From Dendrophyllia cribrosa (lineage: Eukaryota > Cnidaria > Anthozoa > Scleractinia > Dendrophylliidae), in assembly GCA_024195265.1 (NCBI GenBank), contig JAJLRJ010000002.1, positions 45,330,252-45,394,251 on the forward strand: a DNA stretch of 64,000 bases, in the 5' to 3' direction. Shown piece after piece: positions 8,128 to 18,852 of the stretch. The first letter of the stretch is position 1, and each line of letters begins with the position of its first letter. The notes beneath the pieces were generated by a model that worked only from the letters and a program-made list of their open reading frames with translations, was not told the DNA's origin and made no database searches. Both the position numbers and the translations under genes were made by a program.

Positions 8128-10900
8128 CGATATCCTTAAACTAATTTAGAATTAACAGAAAATAAGGTTATAAATCATCCTGCTAAACTAATAATCATGC
8201 CTTATTATGGCTATTGATTTCTTTTGCTGTTGGGTTTTAGTTCCTTGAAAAGAAGAATATTTTTACTAGCTAAATGGTTGCTGATAATAACAAGATGGAT
8301 GTTTATGTATAAAATTGTCGTGTATGGAGAGTTCGAGAAGAAACGGCCTGAAAGTTGTGATGACTTCGTGAAATGTTTGCCAATTGATAATTATCTTCAG
8401 GAAAAGAAAAGGAATTAACCTCATTGACAATCAGTTTGTAAAATCAATTGAAAAAGTTAACCTACCTTCCTTCTTTGACTGTGAAAGCAAAATGATAACT
8501 TTTGGTTATAGTTACCGTCTATTTATCTCTCTCATGATGAAGACTTGACAACTTTCATGTTAAAACAAGTTTGCAAGCTCAGCATTTGTGGAAATCTTAA
8601 AAAATACGTCGAGCATTTCAATTGGTTGTCTCGTTTCGAAATTAAGCTCAAGAACTTGAAAAAGACTTGTTCTGTGATGTCAACAATATTCACGTCAAAA
8701 CAGGTTCAAGTTGTGATCACGTGACTTGTCATGTGATCACAGACTTGCCCAACACATTATACATTGAGTAGTATAGCTGTCTATGTCCTGAGCGTGAAAA
8801 TATAACAAAGCCTGCTGAAGACCGAAAATAAATATCTGAGCTTGATAATTAATTATCTTGAGCTTGGTCTCCTAGGGTCTTTTTACAATGTAAAAGAATA
8901 ATTTGTTCTACTTGAACATTCTTCGTTGAATTTTAAAGACGTTGGGAGTCCAAAAAGGGTGAATATCAGGATCAGATTTCAGTAAATTTGATGTGTTCGA
9001 TGTATTAAATACTTCATAACATTTTCTATTTGTGGGCACATTGTTCCATGTTTCTTAAACTTTTATTACCAATAGACGGGCACGATTTTTTTTAGCTTTA
9101 TAGTACCTAAGATTATTGATAGCCTGATCAAATTTAAAATTCAATACGTTTTTTTATTATTGCTCACTCGTGTAAAATTAGCTTCTCCGAGTTTATTCAA
9201 AGCAATTAATCGGATATATTCTGAGTTATATGCACATTAATGATCGACAAAAAAATAAACTAATACTGAACTGTCTCGATCATTGAGAACTGAGTGTTTT
9301 GCTGTAATATAGATTCCGATTGAAACTCGCGCGCCTGCTTCGCTACCATAAGTTTGCTTCTTTATAACTAAATCAGAATAATTCACGACAAAGTTACAAT
9401 ATTACATACGAAAACCGTATATCTCGTCACAGGAACACTACACTATAACGCTAGGGGACATTTTTTATCTCCAAATATTTTTGATCACGGCGATAGGAGA
9501 ACATTTAAAAATGGTTCCATTTTCTTGGAAGCTTGATTTGATAATGAAATAACCCGTTATGGTGTTCTATTACTCGTGGGTATAATGCACTTTTTTGTGT
9601 AAAATGCCTTTTGTGATTTTAATTAATCATTTCAATCGCTTTAGTTGTTTATAGATTAATTTTCACTCGTAAATTTGCGATATTTGTCCGGCATGTTCTA
9701 ACGCATTTACTCTACAGCTAGTTTAAAACATCGAACATCTAAATCAAGTTAAATTACTTACGTCTATAATAATTTAGCTCCTCAGTTGTCTGTCCTGATT
9801 TAAGACGAAAATCTTAACGATAGTCAAAAGAAAGGATCGTTATTCAGAAAAAAGATACAGTAAAGAATCCAAAATGAATATTGTATACTCACACTGTTGG
9901 GTCTATTTGGAACTGAAAAAGAGATAACTTCCTTCATTGCCAGAATTTGCTTCATTTGATTAAGAATAACAAGGTTCTCGTCGGAACAAGTTTGTGAAAA
10001 AGCAAACACATTTATTACTTTTTCCTTTCAAGCAATGCTATTCGCCATCATATATGGTTGCTTAGTGGCCGATCCCTTCAATGGAATGACGTCTTTTATT
10101 TCTGATTTCCTTTGCATGATTCCTTCCTGTAACAGTGCGAGAGTCATTAACAATATACCGAATACTTCTAAATGAAAACATAATATAAATGGCTTTAAGT
10201 TTGAGTAAGCAAGGAATGATGATTTTTTTTCTCGCTTCTAAGGAATTTCTTGTATCACGGATCAGGCTCGACCTTACTTACAGTTGTGAAAGTCACGTGA
10301 GCGGCAAATGTAGGAGATGACAACAGACCGATCTTTCTTCAGCCCAAATTAGTCGATAAACAGTCTGTAATAATATCAAAGTCAGAGCAATTGATTATTT
10401 AAAAAAATAAAATAAAATGCAAAATAAAATATAAAATAATTAAAATAAAACAACATAAATTTGATTTTGTTCAGTTTCTTGTTCCTCCAAAAAACTTGAC
10501 TTGTAAATTCACTCAGTTCATTTTTGCGGTCCGGATACTCCATCGTTCAATAATTCAATCTCGCCATCTGCACTGTGAAGCTGACTTGCAATTTAATTAG
10601 ATCGTAAAGTTTGACTTTCCCTGTATTTTAGATTGATATCAGAAAATAATACGTCTAATTTTAATATTTTTTATTTTAGATTTAGATATGGACCCTCACT
10701 ATGTTGAGACTTTTAGATTTTTGTACTAGATTAGATTTTCACTTTTCATTTTATATAATGCGCATTTCATCATATTTCATATGTTAATTTTCGCCATCAG
10801 GTATACATTCCTTCATTTTCATGCTGTAATTCACAATTAATATTCTAGGTGATTGTAACATTTTTATCACACCGCCTTCTGGTTTTTATTCCACTCCAAA
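8128..10900. other. 5' flank of gene A, paralogous to 24122-27070
   Basis: The whole stretch aligns in order with the 5' flank of gene B, with scattered substitutions and indels, so the A/B duplication carried several kilobases of upstream DNA. Both copies have splice-donor-like sites on the minus strand (gtaag near 9762, gtgagtat near 9888), but no convincing coding exon. A transcribed 5' untranslated exon is possible. I see no other gene in this block. Confidence 0.55.
8712..8741. promoter_or_regulatory. Conserved palindromic TGTGATCACGTGA element upstream of gene A
   Basis: tgtgatcacgtga (8712-8724) is followed after 4 bp by tcatgtgatcaca (8729-8741), its reverse complement with one mismatch. 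The first arm contains a CACGTG E-box. It lies about 590 bp upstream of the gene A start codon. A near-identical element lies about 670 bp upstream of gene B. It is a candidate binding site for bHLH or bZIP factors; function is inferred only from symmetry and conservation. Confidence 0.4.
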
Positions 10901-10925
10901 CTGATGAAGGGAGCTTCACTGAAAC
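10901..10925 (+). ncRNA. Hammerhead-core-like motif, gene A flank
   Basis: CTGATGA (10901-10907), a short imperfect hairpin, then GAAAC (10921-10925). The paralogous site at 27071-27096 has the same two core blocks with a changed hairpin. This resembles the core found in Penelope-type terminal repeats, but stems I and III are not evident and it may be a dead relic. Confidence 0.25.
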
Positions 10926-11686
10926 ATATCAATGAAATTGAAATTGAACCGCTGTTTTCACTTTTCTAAAGCGCGGTTTAGTTGTGGATTTACCATAGTT
11001 TTCACGGTGGCAACAGAGACCTTCCATTTTTCCCCAAGAATGAAATTCAATAAGAAACAGAACAAAACAGTCTTCAAATTTATAGATATATAATGAAAAC
11101 TGTAAAAAAAACCCAGTATTTTCCCGCGATTAGATGTGCATTTTCACAATAGGGTAATTTGTACAACTTATTCTGTAATTTTTGGCTATCTTTGTATCAC
11201 TATATAGCACGTTCAAGTTTAAGTGAGTGTAAAGAAATCCGGAATTAAGTCTCAGTTACTGAAAAATTCTTGCTTCGGGTGATTTTAGATACTGCAGTAT
11301 TTGTACCCACCTCAAGTAACCATTGTAACTTTCTCAGTGATCACTGATGGTGCTTAGTCTGTTGCTTCGTGCTGTGAATTAATCACTAAAATCCAGATCA
11401 GCAACTACGAAAAAAGAAAACAAAAAAGGATCAACGATCAACGCGATCAGCACTAAAGAGCAACAAGGATATATTTACGGCTATTTAAGTAAACAATGGT
11501 TTATGTTGAATAGTCACTTTGATTTTGGTTCATAGGCACATTAACATGTTGCTCAGTTTTCATTGCTTATCATTTTAAAACGAAAAATGAAGATTTGGCA
11601 TAGTCCATTTTTTATTTTTATTAGAAGAATGTGATGCGAACTGTTCACTAACTACAAACCGGTATTTTATTGACTAATTTGACAAA

Positions 11687-12175
11687 GGCTGCGTTTTTTT
11701 GGAAGAATCCGAAATTGGATTTGTGATCTCGGATCATATGGATTTTTCATGACCAAAAAAACGAAAAATCCTAAAACGGATCATTTAACGTAAAAAAAAC
11801 CGTTGGTATGCAAATGAAGCTATTTTGACTCGCTTGTGTTTATCAGCCTGCTCGACAAATAGTTTTCAAAATATAAGCAACAAAATCTTACCTGAATTGC
11901 CCATGATATGAAATCGTGAAAGAAACAAAACAGCGAACGGAACGAGTAAATTTGCACGAAAGACCGCTTGTCAGATGTACTTTTTTCGAATCCATTCCCC
12001 AAAAAAACGCTCAGATCACGAATCTAAAAATCCGGATTGAGATTTGATCTGAAAAATCTCACCGAAGTATGGATTCAACGGATTCATGATCCGTTTTTGG
12101 ATTTTAGTAAAAAAACGCAAAATCCGTTTTTGGATTCAAGAATCCAGATTCGGATTTTCCCAAAAAAACGCAGCC
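11687..12175. mobile_element. 489 bp MITE with GGCTGCGTTTTTTTGG ends
   Basis: The left end reads ggctgcgtttttttgg and the right end ccaaaaaaacgcagcc, an exact 16 bp inverted repeat that continues imperfectly inward with aatccga / tcggatt. The inside contains several more copies of the ggattttt motif. The paralogous positions at 27795-27825 and 14580-14590 lack it. It is flanked by aaa on both sides, which may be a 3 bp target duplication. No transposase is present. Unit 2 copy: 42926-43413. Confidence 0.85.
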
Positions 12176-12660
12176 AAAACATGTTTTGTGATTGAACCTA
12201 TACATGGCCGGCCTGCTCCGTAGATTAGTTTTTACGATGACTGTAAATCGGCAGACCAATGTGATGTGACTGACAGGTTAAAATTGAAGCGACAAAACTC
12301 GAAATACAGTATCGATGGCGAGTTACTTCGCAGTTCGCGTTGGGTAAATAAAACGAAATACTGATAAACTTGAATTTGGTCTATGAAATTCATTTCCGCA
12401 CACTGACAATCGTTCGTCATAAAGAGCACTCTTACCTCTAAAGGCTGACAAAACTCTCTCGTTACTCATACCATAAAGTATTTTTGAGAATCAATACCGG
12501 TGCCACTCCACAGAAAATCACCATTTAATTCTTCGATAATTTTTTATTCTCTTGGTTCGTGTTCTGTCCAGTTTGCTACTGACTGCCAGATTGTCAATTA
12601 TTGTTCATCGTTGACATTTCTGTAAACTTCGGTGATTGTTCATCCATCTTATATCCAATA
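12176..12660. repeat. Locally repeated block, copy 1
   Basis: The segment starting gtgattgaacctatacatgg is present four times per unit: 12182-12460, about 14590-14890, about 15704-15870 and about 27826-28090. The 27826 copy belongs to the gene B flank. The 14590 copy is part of a longer duplication of 11140-12650 (as 14040-15110) made without the MITE. Minus-strand splice-donor-like sites (gtaagag) recur in three copies. The copies are too broken to code. Confidence 0.7.
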
Positions 12661-13425
12661 GAAATGCAGAGGATATGAAGAGGTTGTATTAACGCGGGGG
12701 TAAATTACCAAGCACTCCGAAAGGTGGTCGCTGAACGCATTAACGGGGTTATGACACAAAAAACGACTGAGCTTTTGTTCGGGCCGAAAAAACTGACCGT
12801 GAATGACGAGGTTGTCTTAGAGCGGTGTTTTTATTGCAGTCACTGCATGCACTCTTTGTTGTACTTCATTTTCAAAGACGAATTAATGTTTATTCGAGAT
12901 AGAACAAAACCTCGGTCTTCTTGGGAGAACATAGATATTTGTTTCTATGTTTTATAAAAGCACGCGCAATGAGACAGCTTTTTCGATTCAGCTAGGAACG
13001 AGTTTTCATAATCCGTGCGTATGCTCCTAAAAAAATAAATCTGTATGGACACTTACGAATCGCCGAGTGACGGGGGAACGTTTTTCCTTTATTCACGCGC
13101 GCGTATTCATTTTCGCATTTTCACCGCTTTAGAATCCAAAGTGAAGTCAGTGACGCACTTAGTGCTCCACATATGATAATACCGTTAAAAATTAAAAAAC
13201 TTTTATCGATGAATGACAAAATTCAAAACATATAGCCAGAACGTATAACGTGATCTAGCTTGGAACTTTTCGCGAATCATGTCTCGTATTTTAATTTCGA
13301 ACAAAATGACAAAATGAAACATGTGGTTGTTTTGAAATATTGTATTCTTGGAGATTAGCAGAAATGTTGAAAACATCGATCACCTTTTGATTCCCTTTTT
13401 GTAATATTCATCTCTCCCTGAGCCG
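12661..13425. other. Decayed pogo/Tigger-like remnants and unassigned DNA
   Basis: The stretch around 12705-12830 is similar to 28715-28825 in the gene B flank, with phrases such as gcattaacggggttatgaca. These resemble internal parts of non-autonomous pogo/Tigger elements, whose ends read cagtggaaccccgttaatacgac. No transposase frame is left. The remainder to 13425 aligns to the gene B flank and shows no gene. Confidence 0.4.
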
Positions 13426-13725
13426 ATGATGCTTGAGCAAGTCTTTGTTTTACTGTTTGCTATAGGGCTGCTGAATCAGACTGCCCATGTATGGTACCCT
13501 CGGGACTTAAGCTACTTAATCAAGTTCTGTTTACCGTATTTTTACACTCACTCGTGTTCAGCGGCGCATTTTATATTTACTGCGCCTTTCAATAACATGC
13601 GGAATTTGAAATTCAAATTTCCACCAACGGTTGCGTTTTACACTGCCGTCAATCATCTTAGCTTACCTCTCAGGAAACAGATCTTCACTTCAATGAGTTC
13701 AAAAGGTCACGTCCGTGCATTATGA
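13426..13725 (+). CDS. Hypothetical 99 aa open frame with signal-peptide-like start
   Basis: The frame begins MMLEQVFVLLFAIGLLNQTA, which looks like a secretory signal, and continues for 99 residues without a recognised domain. In the gene B flank the paralogous sequence at 29278-29334 keeps MLGQVLVLLFATLLNQGF and then meets a stop. Units 1 and 2 are identical here (44664-44963). It may be the first exon of a small secreted protein, or a chance frame in duplicated DNA. There is no homology or splice support, so confidence is low. Confidence 0.25.
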   Translation: MMLEQVFVLLFAIGLLNQTAHVWYPRDLSYLIKFCLPYFYTHSCSAAHFIFTAPFNNMRNLKFKFPPTVAFYTAVNHLSLPLRKQIFTSMSSKGHVRAL

Positions 13726-15186
13726 TTGGTAGATTTCGATCCATTTTGTTTGTTTCTATTTTACATGGTCCGTTGGCTTTCGTATTAATTATGATTGACG
13801 GCAGGGAATAACGCAACCGTTGGTGGAGACATAGTTAATAGATGCGCAGTAAAGGAAGACTGGAGACGAAAAGCTTTTTTTCAAAACGGCATTCAAAGGC
13901 ACAGCCTAGTACCCGTGGCCTGATTGTTCAAAGCACGATTAAGCTAACCCAGGATTAGCGTCAATTTTGACTGATCCAGTTAAACAACTCAACAATTGAA
14001 AATCTTCCAAAGTTTTCTGCCCTTTATTTTCGACTTTAACTTGTCTTCACAAAAGGGTAATTTGTACAATTTATTCTGTCATTTTAAATTTTGACCGTCT
14101 TTGTATCACTTTATGGCACGTTCAAGTTTAAGTGAGTGTAAAGAAATCCAGAATTAAGTCTCAATTACTGCAAAAATCCTGTTTCGGGTGATTCTAGATA
14201 CTGCAGTATTTGTACCCACCTCAAGTGATCATTGTTAAACTTTCTCAGTGATCACTGATGGTGCTGAGTCTGTTGGTGCGTGCTGTGAATTAATCACTAA
14301 AATCCAGATCAGCAACTTAACTACGAAGAATACAAAAAAGATCAACGATCAATGCGATCAGCACTAAAGAGCAACAGGAACTATGTACGATTATTTAAGT
14401 GAACAATGGTTTATGTTGAATAGTCACTTTGATTTCGGTTCATAGGCACATTAACATGTTGCTCAGTTTTCATTGCTTATTATTTTAAAACGAAAAATGA
14501 AGATTTGGAATATATTCCATTTTTTATTCTTTAAGAAGTTGATGCAAGGTGATCTGTTCACTACTGGAAAATTCAAACTGGATTTTCATTGTTTTGTGAT
14601 TGAACCTATACATGGCGGGCCTGCCCCGTAGATTTGTTATTACCGACGGTGACTGTAAATCGGCTGAGCAATTTAATGTGACTGACAGGCTAAAATTGAA
14701 GCGACAAAACTTGAGACACAAATCGATGGCGAGTTACTTAGCAGTTCGCGTTGGGTAAAAAAAGGTAGCATTGATCAACTTGAATTTGGACTATGAACTA
14801 CATCAGAGACTGATATGTGATCTTCGCACTGGCAAACCGGCGTCATAAACAGCGTTCTTACCTTTAAGGCTGCTAAAACTCTAGTTACTCATAACATGAA
14901 GTGTTTTCATTTGAGAATCAATATCGGTACCTCTTCAAAGAAAATCACCATGTATTTCTCCGATAATTTTTAATTCTCTAGGTTCGTGTTCTGTCCAGTT
15001 TACCACTGACTGTCAGATTGTCAATTGTTCATCGTTGACATTTCTGTAAACTTTGGTGATAGTTCATCCATCTTATATCCAATAGAAATGCAGGCTTTCC
15101 TTTCTGTGTGTTATCCAAAACAAATGATATTTGCTTTTTTTTAATTGAGATTACTGTTACAATTTTCAACAATAAAGTTTGTTTAT
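13726..15186. repeat. Duplicate of the 11140-12650 block
   Basis: From about 14040 to 15110 the sequence repeats 11140-12650 in order, minus the MITE at 11687. Examples are the aagtttaagtgagtgtaaagaaatcc and tacccacctcaagt stretches. The first 300 bp (13726-14040) show nothing recognisable. This is a third copy of part of the gene A/B upstream flank. Confidence 0.75.
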
Positions 15187-15583
15187 GGCTCTGTCACACT
15201 ATTGCGTATCGTACTGGCGTATGCCAGCGTATGAAAAATATCACTCATACGCTGGTATACGCTGTCATACGCTAGGGGTACGTTAGGCATAGGTTGTATA
15301 CGTTTGAAGCACGGTCGCATACAATGGCATACGCTGGCATACGGCGACGCAGAAAAATTTTTTTAAGCATGCTTAAAAATTTTGTGCGTATTCGGACGTA
15401 TGGTTTATACGCTAAGCATACGCTAGGCATACGCTAGGCATACGCTGAATACGCGAGAGTTACGCTAGAGGTACGTTACTCATAGGTCTAGTACGCTGGT
15501 CATTTTGTGCGTATGAAAATAATTTTATGATTTTTCATACGCAACTCATACGTTTCACTCATACGCAATAGTGTGACAGGGCC
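15187..15583. mobile_element. 397 bp MITE with catacgct-rich interior
   Basis: The ends ggctctgtcacactattgcg and cgcaatagtgtgacagggcc are inverted repeats with one mismatch. The inside is packed with variants of catacgct in both orientations and has a central palindrome around aagcatgctt (15360-15380). It lacks coding sequence. Unit 2 copy: 46426-46822, with one substitution near the right end. Confidence 0.85.
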
Positions 15584-15628
15584 TTTTGTATCGCAATCTT
15601 CCGTTCAATTATTGAACGTACAGTGGAA

Positions 15629-15665
15629 CCCCGTTATTACGATTTAACTGTATTTTCATTGACTA
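15629..15665. mobile_element. pogo/Tigger-like terminal fragment
   Basis: tacagtggaaccccgttattacg matches the terminal sequence typical of pogo/Tigger-type DNA elements. A longer relative is at 28434. Only the end is present here. Confidence 0.45.
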
Positions 15666-15870
15666 ACTTTTGTTTCACTAATTATAATAAGTGAATAAGA
15701 TATGTGTTTTGTGATTGAACATATACATGGCCGACCTGCCCCGTAGATTCGTTATTACGGTGTCTGTAAATCGGCAGAGCAATATCACGGTGATGTGACT
15801 GTCAGACAGGCTAAAATTAAAGCGACAAAAATCGAGATACAAGATCGACGGCGCTTAACTTTGCAGTTTG

Positions 15871-17376
15871 CGTTGGATAAAAAAAATCCGTTTGTGCTGT
15901 TAAAATTGCTATGAGGATCATATTTTTCTTATTGAAGCACTGAGGACTAATTTTGAGTTTCAACGTGGCCATTATAAACAATTGAATCGAAGCCCTATTT
16001 TTTCGCATACATCGTACGCGGTAAATATTTGTCAGTTGTTTACCTCAGTATTTGACTTGGCTCTTGGCTGAGCGGATCTGAATCAATCTAAGAGGCAGAA
16101 GAGAAAAGAAATATTAGATCTAAAATGAAATCACTGAAGTAACTCTGAACCCAAAATTAAAGAACTAACAACAACAATTCTTACACTGACTGATCGCCCA
16201 GCTTATCCGTAGTAAATTTGCCGAAGAACAACATTGTTTCAGCACATGCACATTACTGTTTCTTTAAGTTTAATAAGGATTCTCGTCGGAACGAGTTTGT
16301 GAAACAGCATACAAATTGAATTTCCAATTTAACAAGCGATATAATTGGCCACCAGGGTTTGTTTAGTAGTTGATATATCCAATTAGATAAAGCCTTATAT
16401 TCTTTAATTCCTTGTCACGTTTTCTTCCTCGGTTGAAGGAAATAAACCAATGCACCTATTTACAATCATTGTCAGAAGTCGTTGGAACATCCTTCCCCTT
16501 CTCCTATTTCAATGTTGGATCACACAATGAACGCGTGTATTCATTTCATTTTTCCAATAACATCGAAAGGTGAGAAGGGAGGGAACCATAATTTATACAT
16601 CATCCAACACACAGTGTTCCAACGGTTTGGCTGAAATTGTAGATCCTTTGGCATGTGATAGAGAATCTTAGAAATATTCGTCGAAAAAGCGGACCCTTTA
16701 TTCAGCACGTATTTCTTTAACTTACAACTATCTCCTATATATAAGAAAAGGAGCCGATATAACAGTTATTAGGTTTTGAAATTAAATTATTCGATTGTGA
16801 ATATTGAAATAATTGGTGACTGAGTTTGTTTGACAGGAGCGGGAGACCGAAACTATAAACACTACCCATTTTTCCGTTTCATTGATTTTAGCCACAATGT
16901 CATTGTGTATGATAAGCAAGCTCTTTGTTAGAATGGCTGTAACTTACATGACCTCTTCTTCGTTTTAAAGCAGAGCTTCCATCACTGAATATGATAAATT
17001 TAAAAAGTAAATAAGGATATGTCAGTCTATAAGTTATGTGTTAAATAACTGAGTGAAAAAAGAACTGGAGGTTTCAACTGAATAAAAATTCATTAAAATA
17101 AGCAGGTCCTTAAACAAAGTGCAACGATGTGGCTTGTGATTACATTCAGTGTGACTGTTCTATTTTTATTTGTTTGCACTCGTTTTTGCGATTAAATTTG
17201 TTTAGAGTGATTTTCTTCAAATCGTGAAATAGTTACTAAGCTAGTAGGCACTAGTAGGCACTATTGGACACTGATACCATTGTTTCAGTATTGTTAAGTA
17301 TTTACTTATTTTGACTAATTTTGATTAGATGAATTTGAATATGTGAAGATCATTTATTTGAACTGCGGATAAACAT
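15871..17376. other. No gene recognised
   Basis: A stretch at about 16260-16330 (ctcgtcggaacgagtttgtgaaa) is a third copy of a segment at about 9975-10000 and 26090-26115 from the A/B flanks. Short direct repeats (ctagtaggcacta) lie near 17240. Otherwise I see no coding exon, RNA gene or transposon end here. Confidence 0.45.
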
Positions 17377-17377
17377 G

Positions 17378-17521
17378 AGTGAAATTTTTTCTGATCCTCG
17401 CAGTGTGCTCTCAACTTAAGCAGTTGAAAAAGCAACCTGAAAAAAATTCAGGCTTGAACGGGATTCGAACCCATGATCTTGCGATACCGGTGCAATGCTC
17501 TATCCACTGAGCTATCAAGCC
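17378..17521 (-). mobile_element. tRNA-derived SINE-like element
   Basis: On the minus strand the tRNA-like head is followed by TGAATTTTTTTCAGG, a self-complementary piece around a pol III terminator-like T run, then an AACTGCTTAAGTT palindrome, and a tail ending near the gcgaggatcag motif. This head-plus-unrelated-tail layout is typical of SINEs. Unit 2 copy: about 48617-48760. Confidence 0.55.
17451..17521 (-). tRNA. tRNA-Thr(GGT)-like sequence, probably the head of a SINE
   Basis: The 71 nt fold as a cloverleaf: a perfect 7 bp acceptor stem (GGCTTGA / TCAAGCC), a D arm GCTC/GAGC, an anticodon stem with one mismatch, and a T arm with loop TTCGAAT. The anticodon position reads GGT. Box A (TAGCTCAGTGG) and box B (GGTTCGAATCC) are present and a T run follows. 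Position 33 is C instead of the nearly universal U, the innermost anticodon pair is A-C, and no CCA is encoded. A structured tail follows, so a tRNA-derived SINE is more likely than a working tRNA gene. Unit 2 copy: 48690-48760. Confidence 0.6.
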
Positions 17522-17610
17522 ACATGGATAGATGGTCAATTGTGAGTTCGTTTGATTAATTGCTAGTTACTGTTTCACGGTCTAAGTAAAATCACTCTAA
17601 TGGGAAAATA

Positions 17611-17770
17611 GCCTGTGAGCAAGCCTTCTGGTTGGGAATAGGGCGAAACGAAAGGTCGTCGGAGCGAAGCGAGCCGAAGGGAAATCAGTCCCTCGGCTCG
17701 CTTCTCTCGCGAGTTTTCCTTTCTTTTCACCCTATCCCTAACCAGAACGCGGTACGTCTGTTCACAGGCC
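17611..17770. repeat. Fold-back element
   Basis: The left arm gcctgtgagc ... ttctggtt, then atagggcgaaacgaaagg and cgagccgaaggg, is mirrored by ccctcggctcg, cctttcttttcaccctat, aaccagaacgc and gttcacaggc. It is about 160 bp with imperfect arms and no coding content. Unit 2 copy: 48850-49009. Confidence 0.75.
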
Positions 17771-18214
17771 GCAATGGGAAAATGGAGGTGCGTTACAAGT
17801 AAAACAATTTATACTGATGCCTGCGTCCCACGAGTGACTTATCAAAATCAAATCTCGGCGTAAGCATGATGAGTGATCGCTCTGTAGGTGCAAAAACTCA
17901 ATATGTAAATCTAATATCTGGGTATCTCACTTCAGCTTGCGCTGGGCGAAACATTTCTTCTCCAATTTTATACAACCGCTTTTTCCGTCAAGAGTCTCGA
18001 ATGTTTCACCAGAGTAGAGACATTTTGAAGATTTCACCCTTTTGGCCATTGTTAGTATTACAAGTATGCTTTCAAGAGTTTTTTAAGTGTTCAGTGTTGA
18101 TGACGTCAAATGCAGACAAACTTTTTTATCTTCAAAGCAAATACTTCAACTTCCTTCCCGTATGCTTATGTAGTAAACTTAAGCTAGGACAAAGGCTGAG
18201 TCAGTCCAAAGAAA

Positions 18215-18336
18215 CTCTGTTGCTGCGTCGGATAGGAGTGAAACACGAAATTTTGGTTTTATATCACAGAGTTGATAACTAAGATAAATTGGCCACCGTA
18301 AAGAGATTCAAACGCTGACGTTTCGAGCTCTTGCAG
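18215..18336. mobile_element. Penelope-type terminal repeat fragment
   Basis: The stretch gttgctgcgtcgg ... gtgaaaca ... aaattttggtttta ... gttgataac ... ttggccaccgtaaagagatt ... cgctgacgtttcgagc resembles terminal regions of Penelope-like elements as I recall them from cnidarian genomes. A related fragment lies 500 bp further at 18701-18817. The name rests on memory of the family and on the neighbouring hammerhead-like core. Unit 2: about 49454-49575. Confidence 0.5.
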
Positions 18337-18700
18337 TTCCAGCAGTTTATAAAAAAAAAATACCCGAGCCCATGGGATTTATAAACAGGCTGTGTCGAAA
18401 GAGATGTTTCCCATAGTGCCCTGCGCTTAATGCTCGATCTTTGCGCCATTTTTGGTGCCCGGGGGACTTGGGCAACACAACACAGTAAGAACAACAGTTT
18501 CGTGTAAAACGTATCACCATTGTAACGAGGCTTGGATATCCGAAACTTTCTCAGGACTTCTCTATTATGATGCCGACACTGCAATATCCTATACATCTGT
18601 AAAGCCGTCTTTACATGACAAACCAAAGTTAGCAGACTCAAGTTGGCGTGTGAACGCGACATAAAGAGCTGGCAAACTTGTTTTCAAACTAAATAAAGGT

Positions 18701-18817
18701 TTTAGTTTCTAAAGAAGCTGCGGTGCTGCATCGGTGGGGCAGTGAAACATGAAAATTTGGTTCAGTATCAACTGACGCTCTGACGAAGGGCCGTCGCTCG
18801 AAACGTTTGTCTTTATT
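18701..18817 (+). mobile_element. Penelope-type terminal repeat fragment with hammerhead core
   Basis: This repeats the gctgcatcggtggggcagtgaaaca / aaaatttggtt pattern of 18215-18283, then reads CTGACGA AGGGC...GCTC GAAAC (18780-18804). That is the hammerhead-like arrangement CUGANGA, hairpin, GAAA. The hairpin has four pairs including one G-U, plus an unpaired A. Stems I and III are not evident. It is probably a decayed element end. Unit 2: about 49940-50056. Confidence 0.5.
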
Positions 18818-18852
18818 AATATTTCATTTTTGCGGTGCCAAGTTACCTTATG

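Noticed and set aside
11820..12002. 60-residue minus-strand frame with a donor-like end
   Set aside because: It lies wholly inside the MITE at 11687-12175 and has no recognised domain.
17866..18282. 138-residue open frame, plus strand
   Set aside because: Its 3' third runs into a Penelope-type terminal repeat, and the rest has no recognisable domain; it is identical in units 1 and 2, which gives no evidence of selection.
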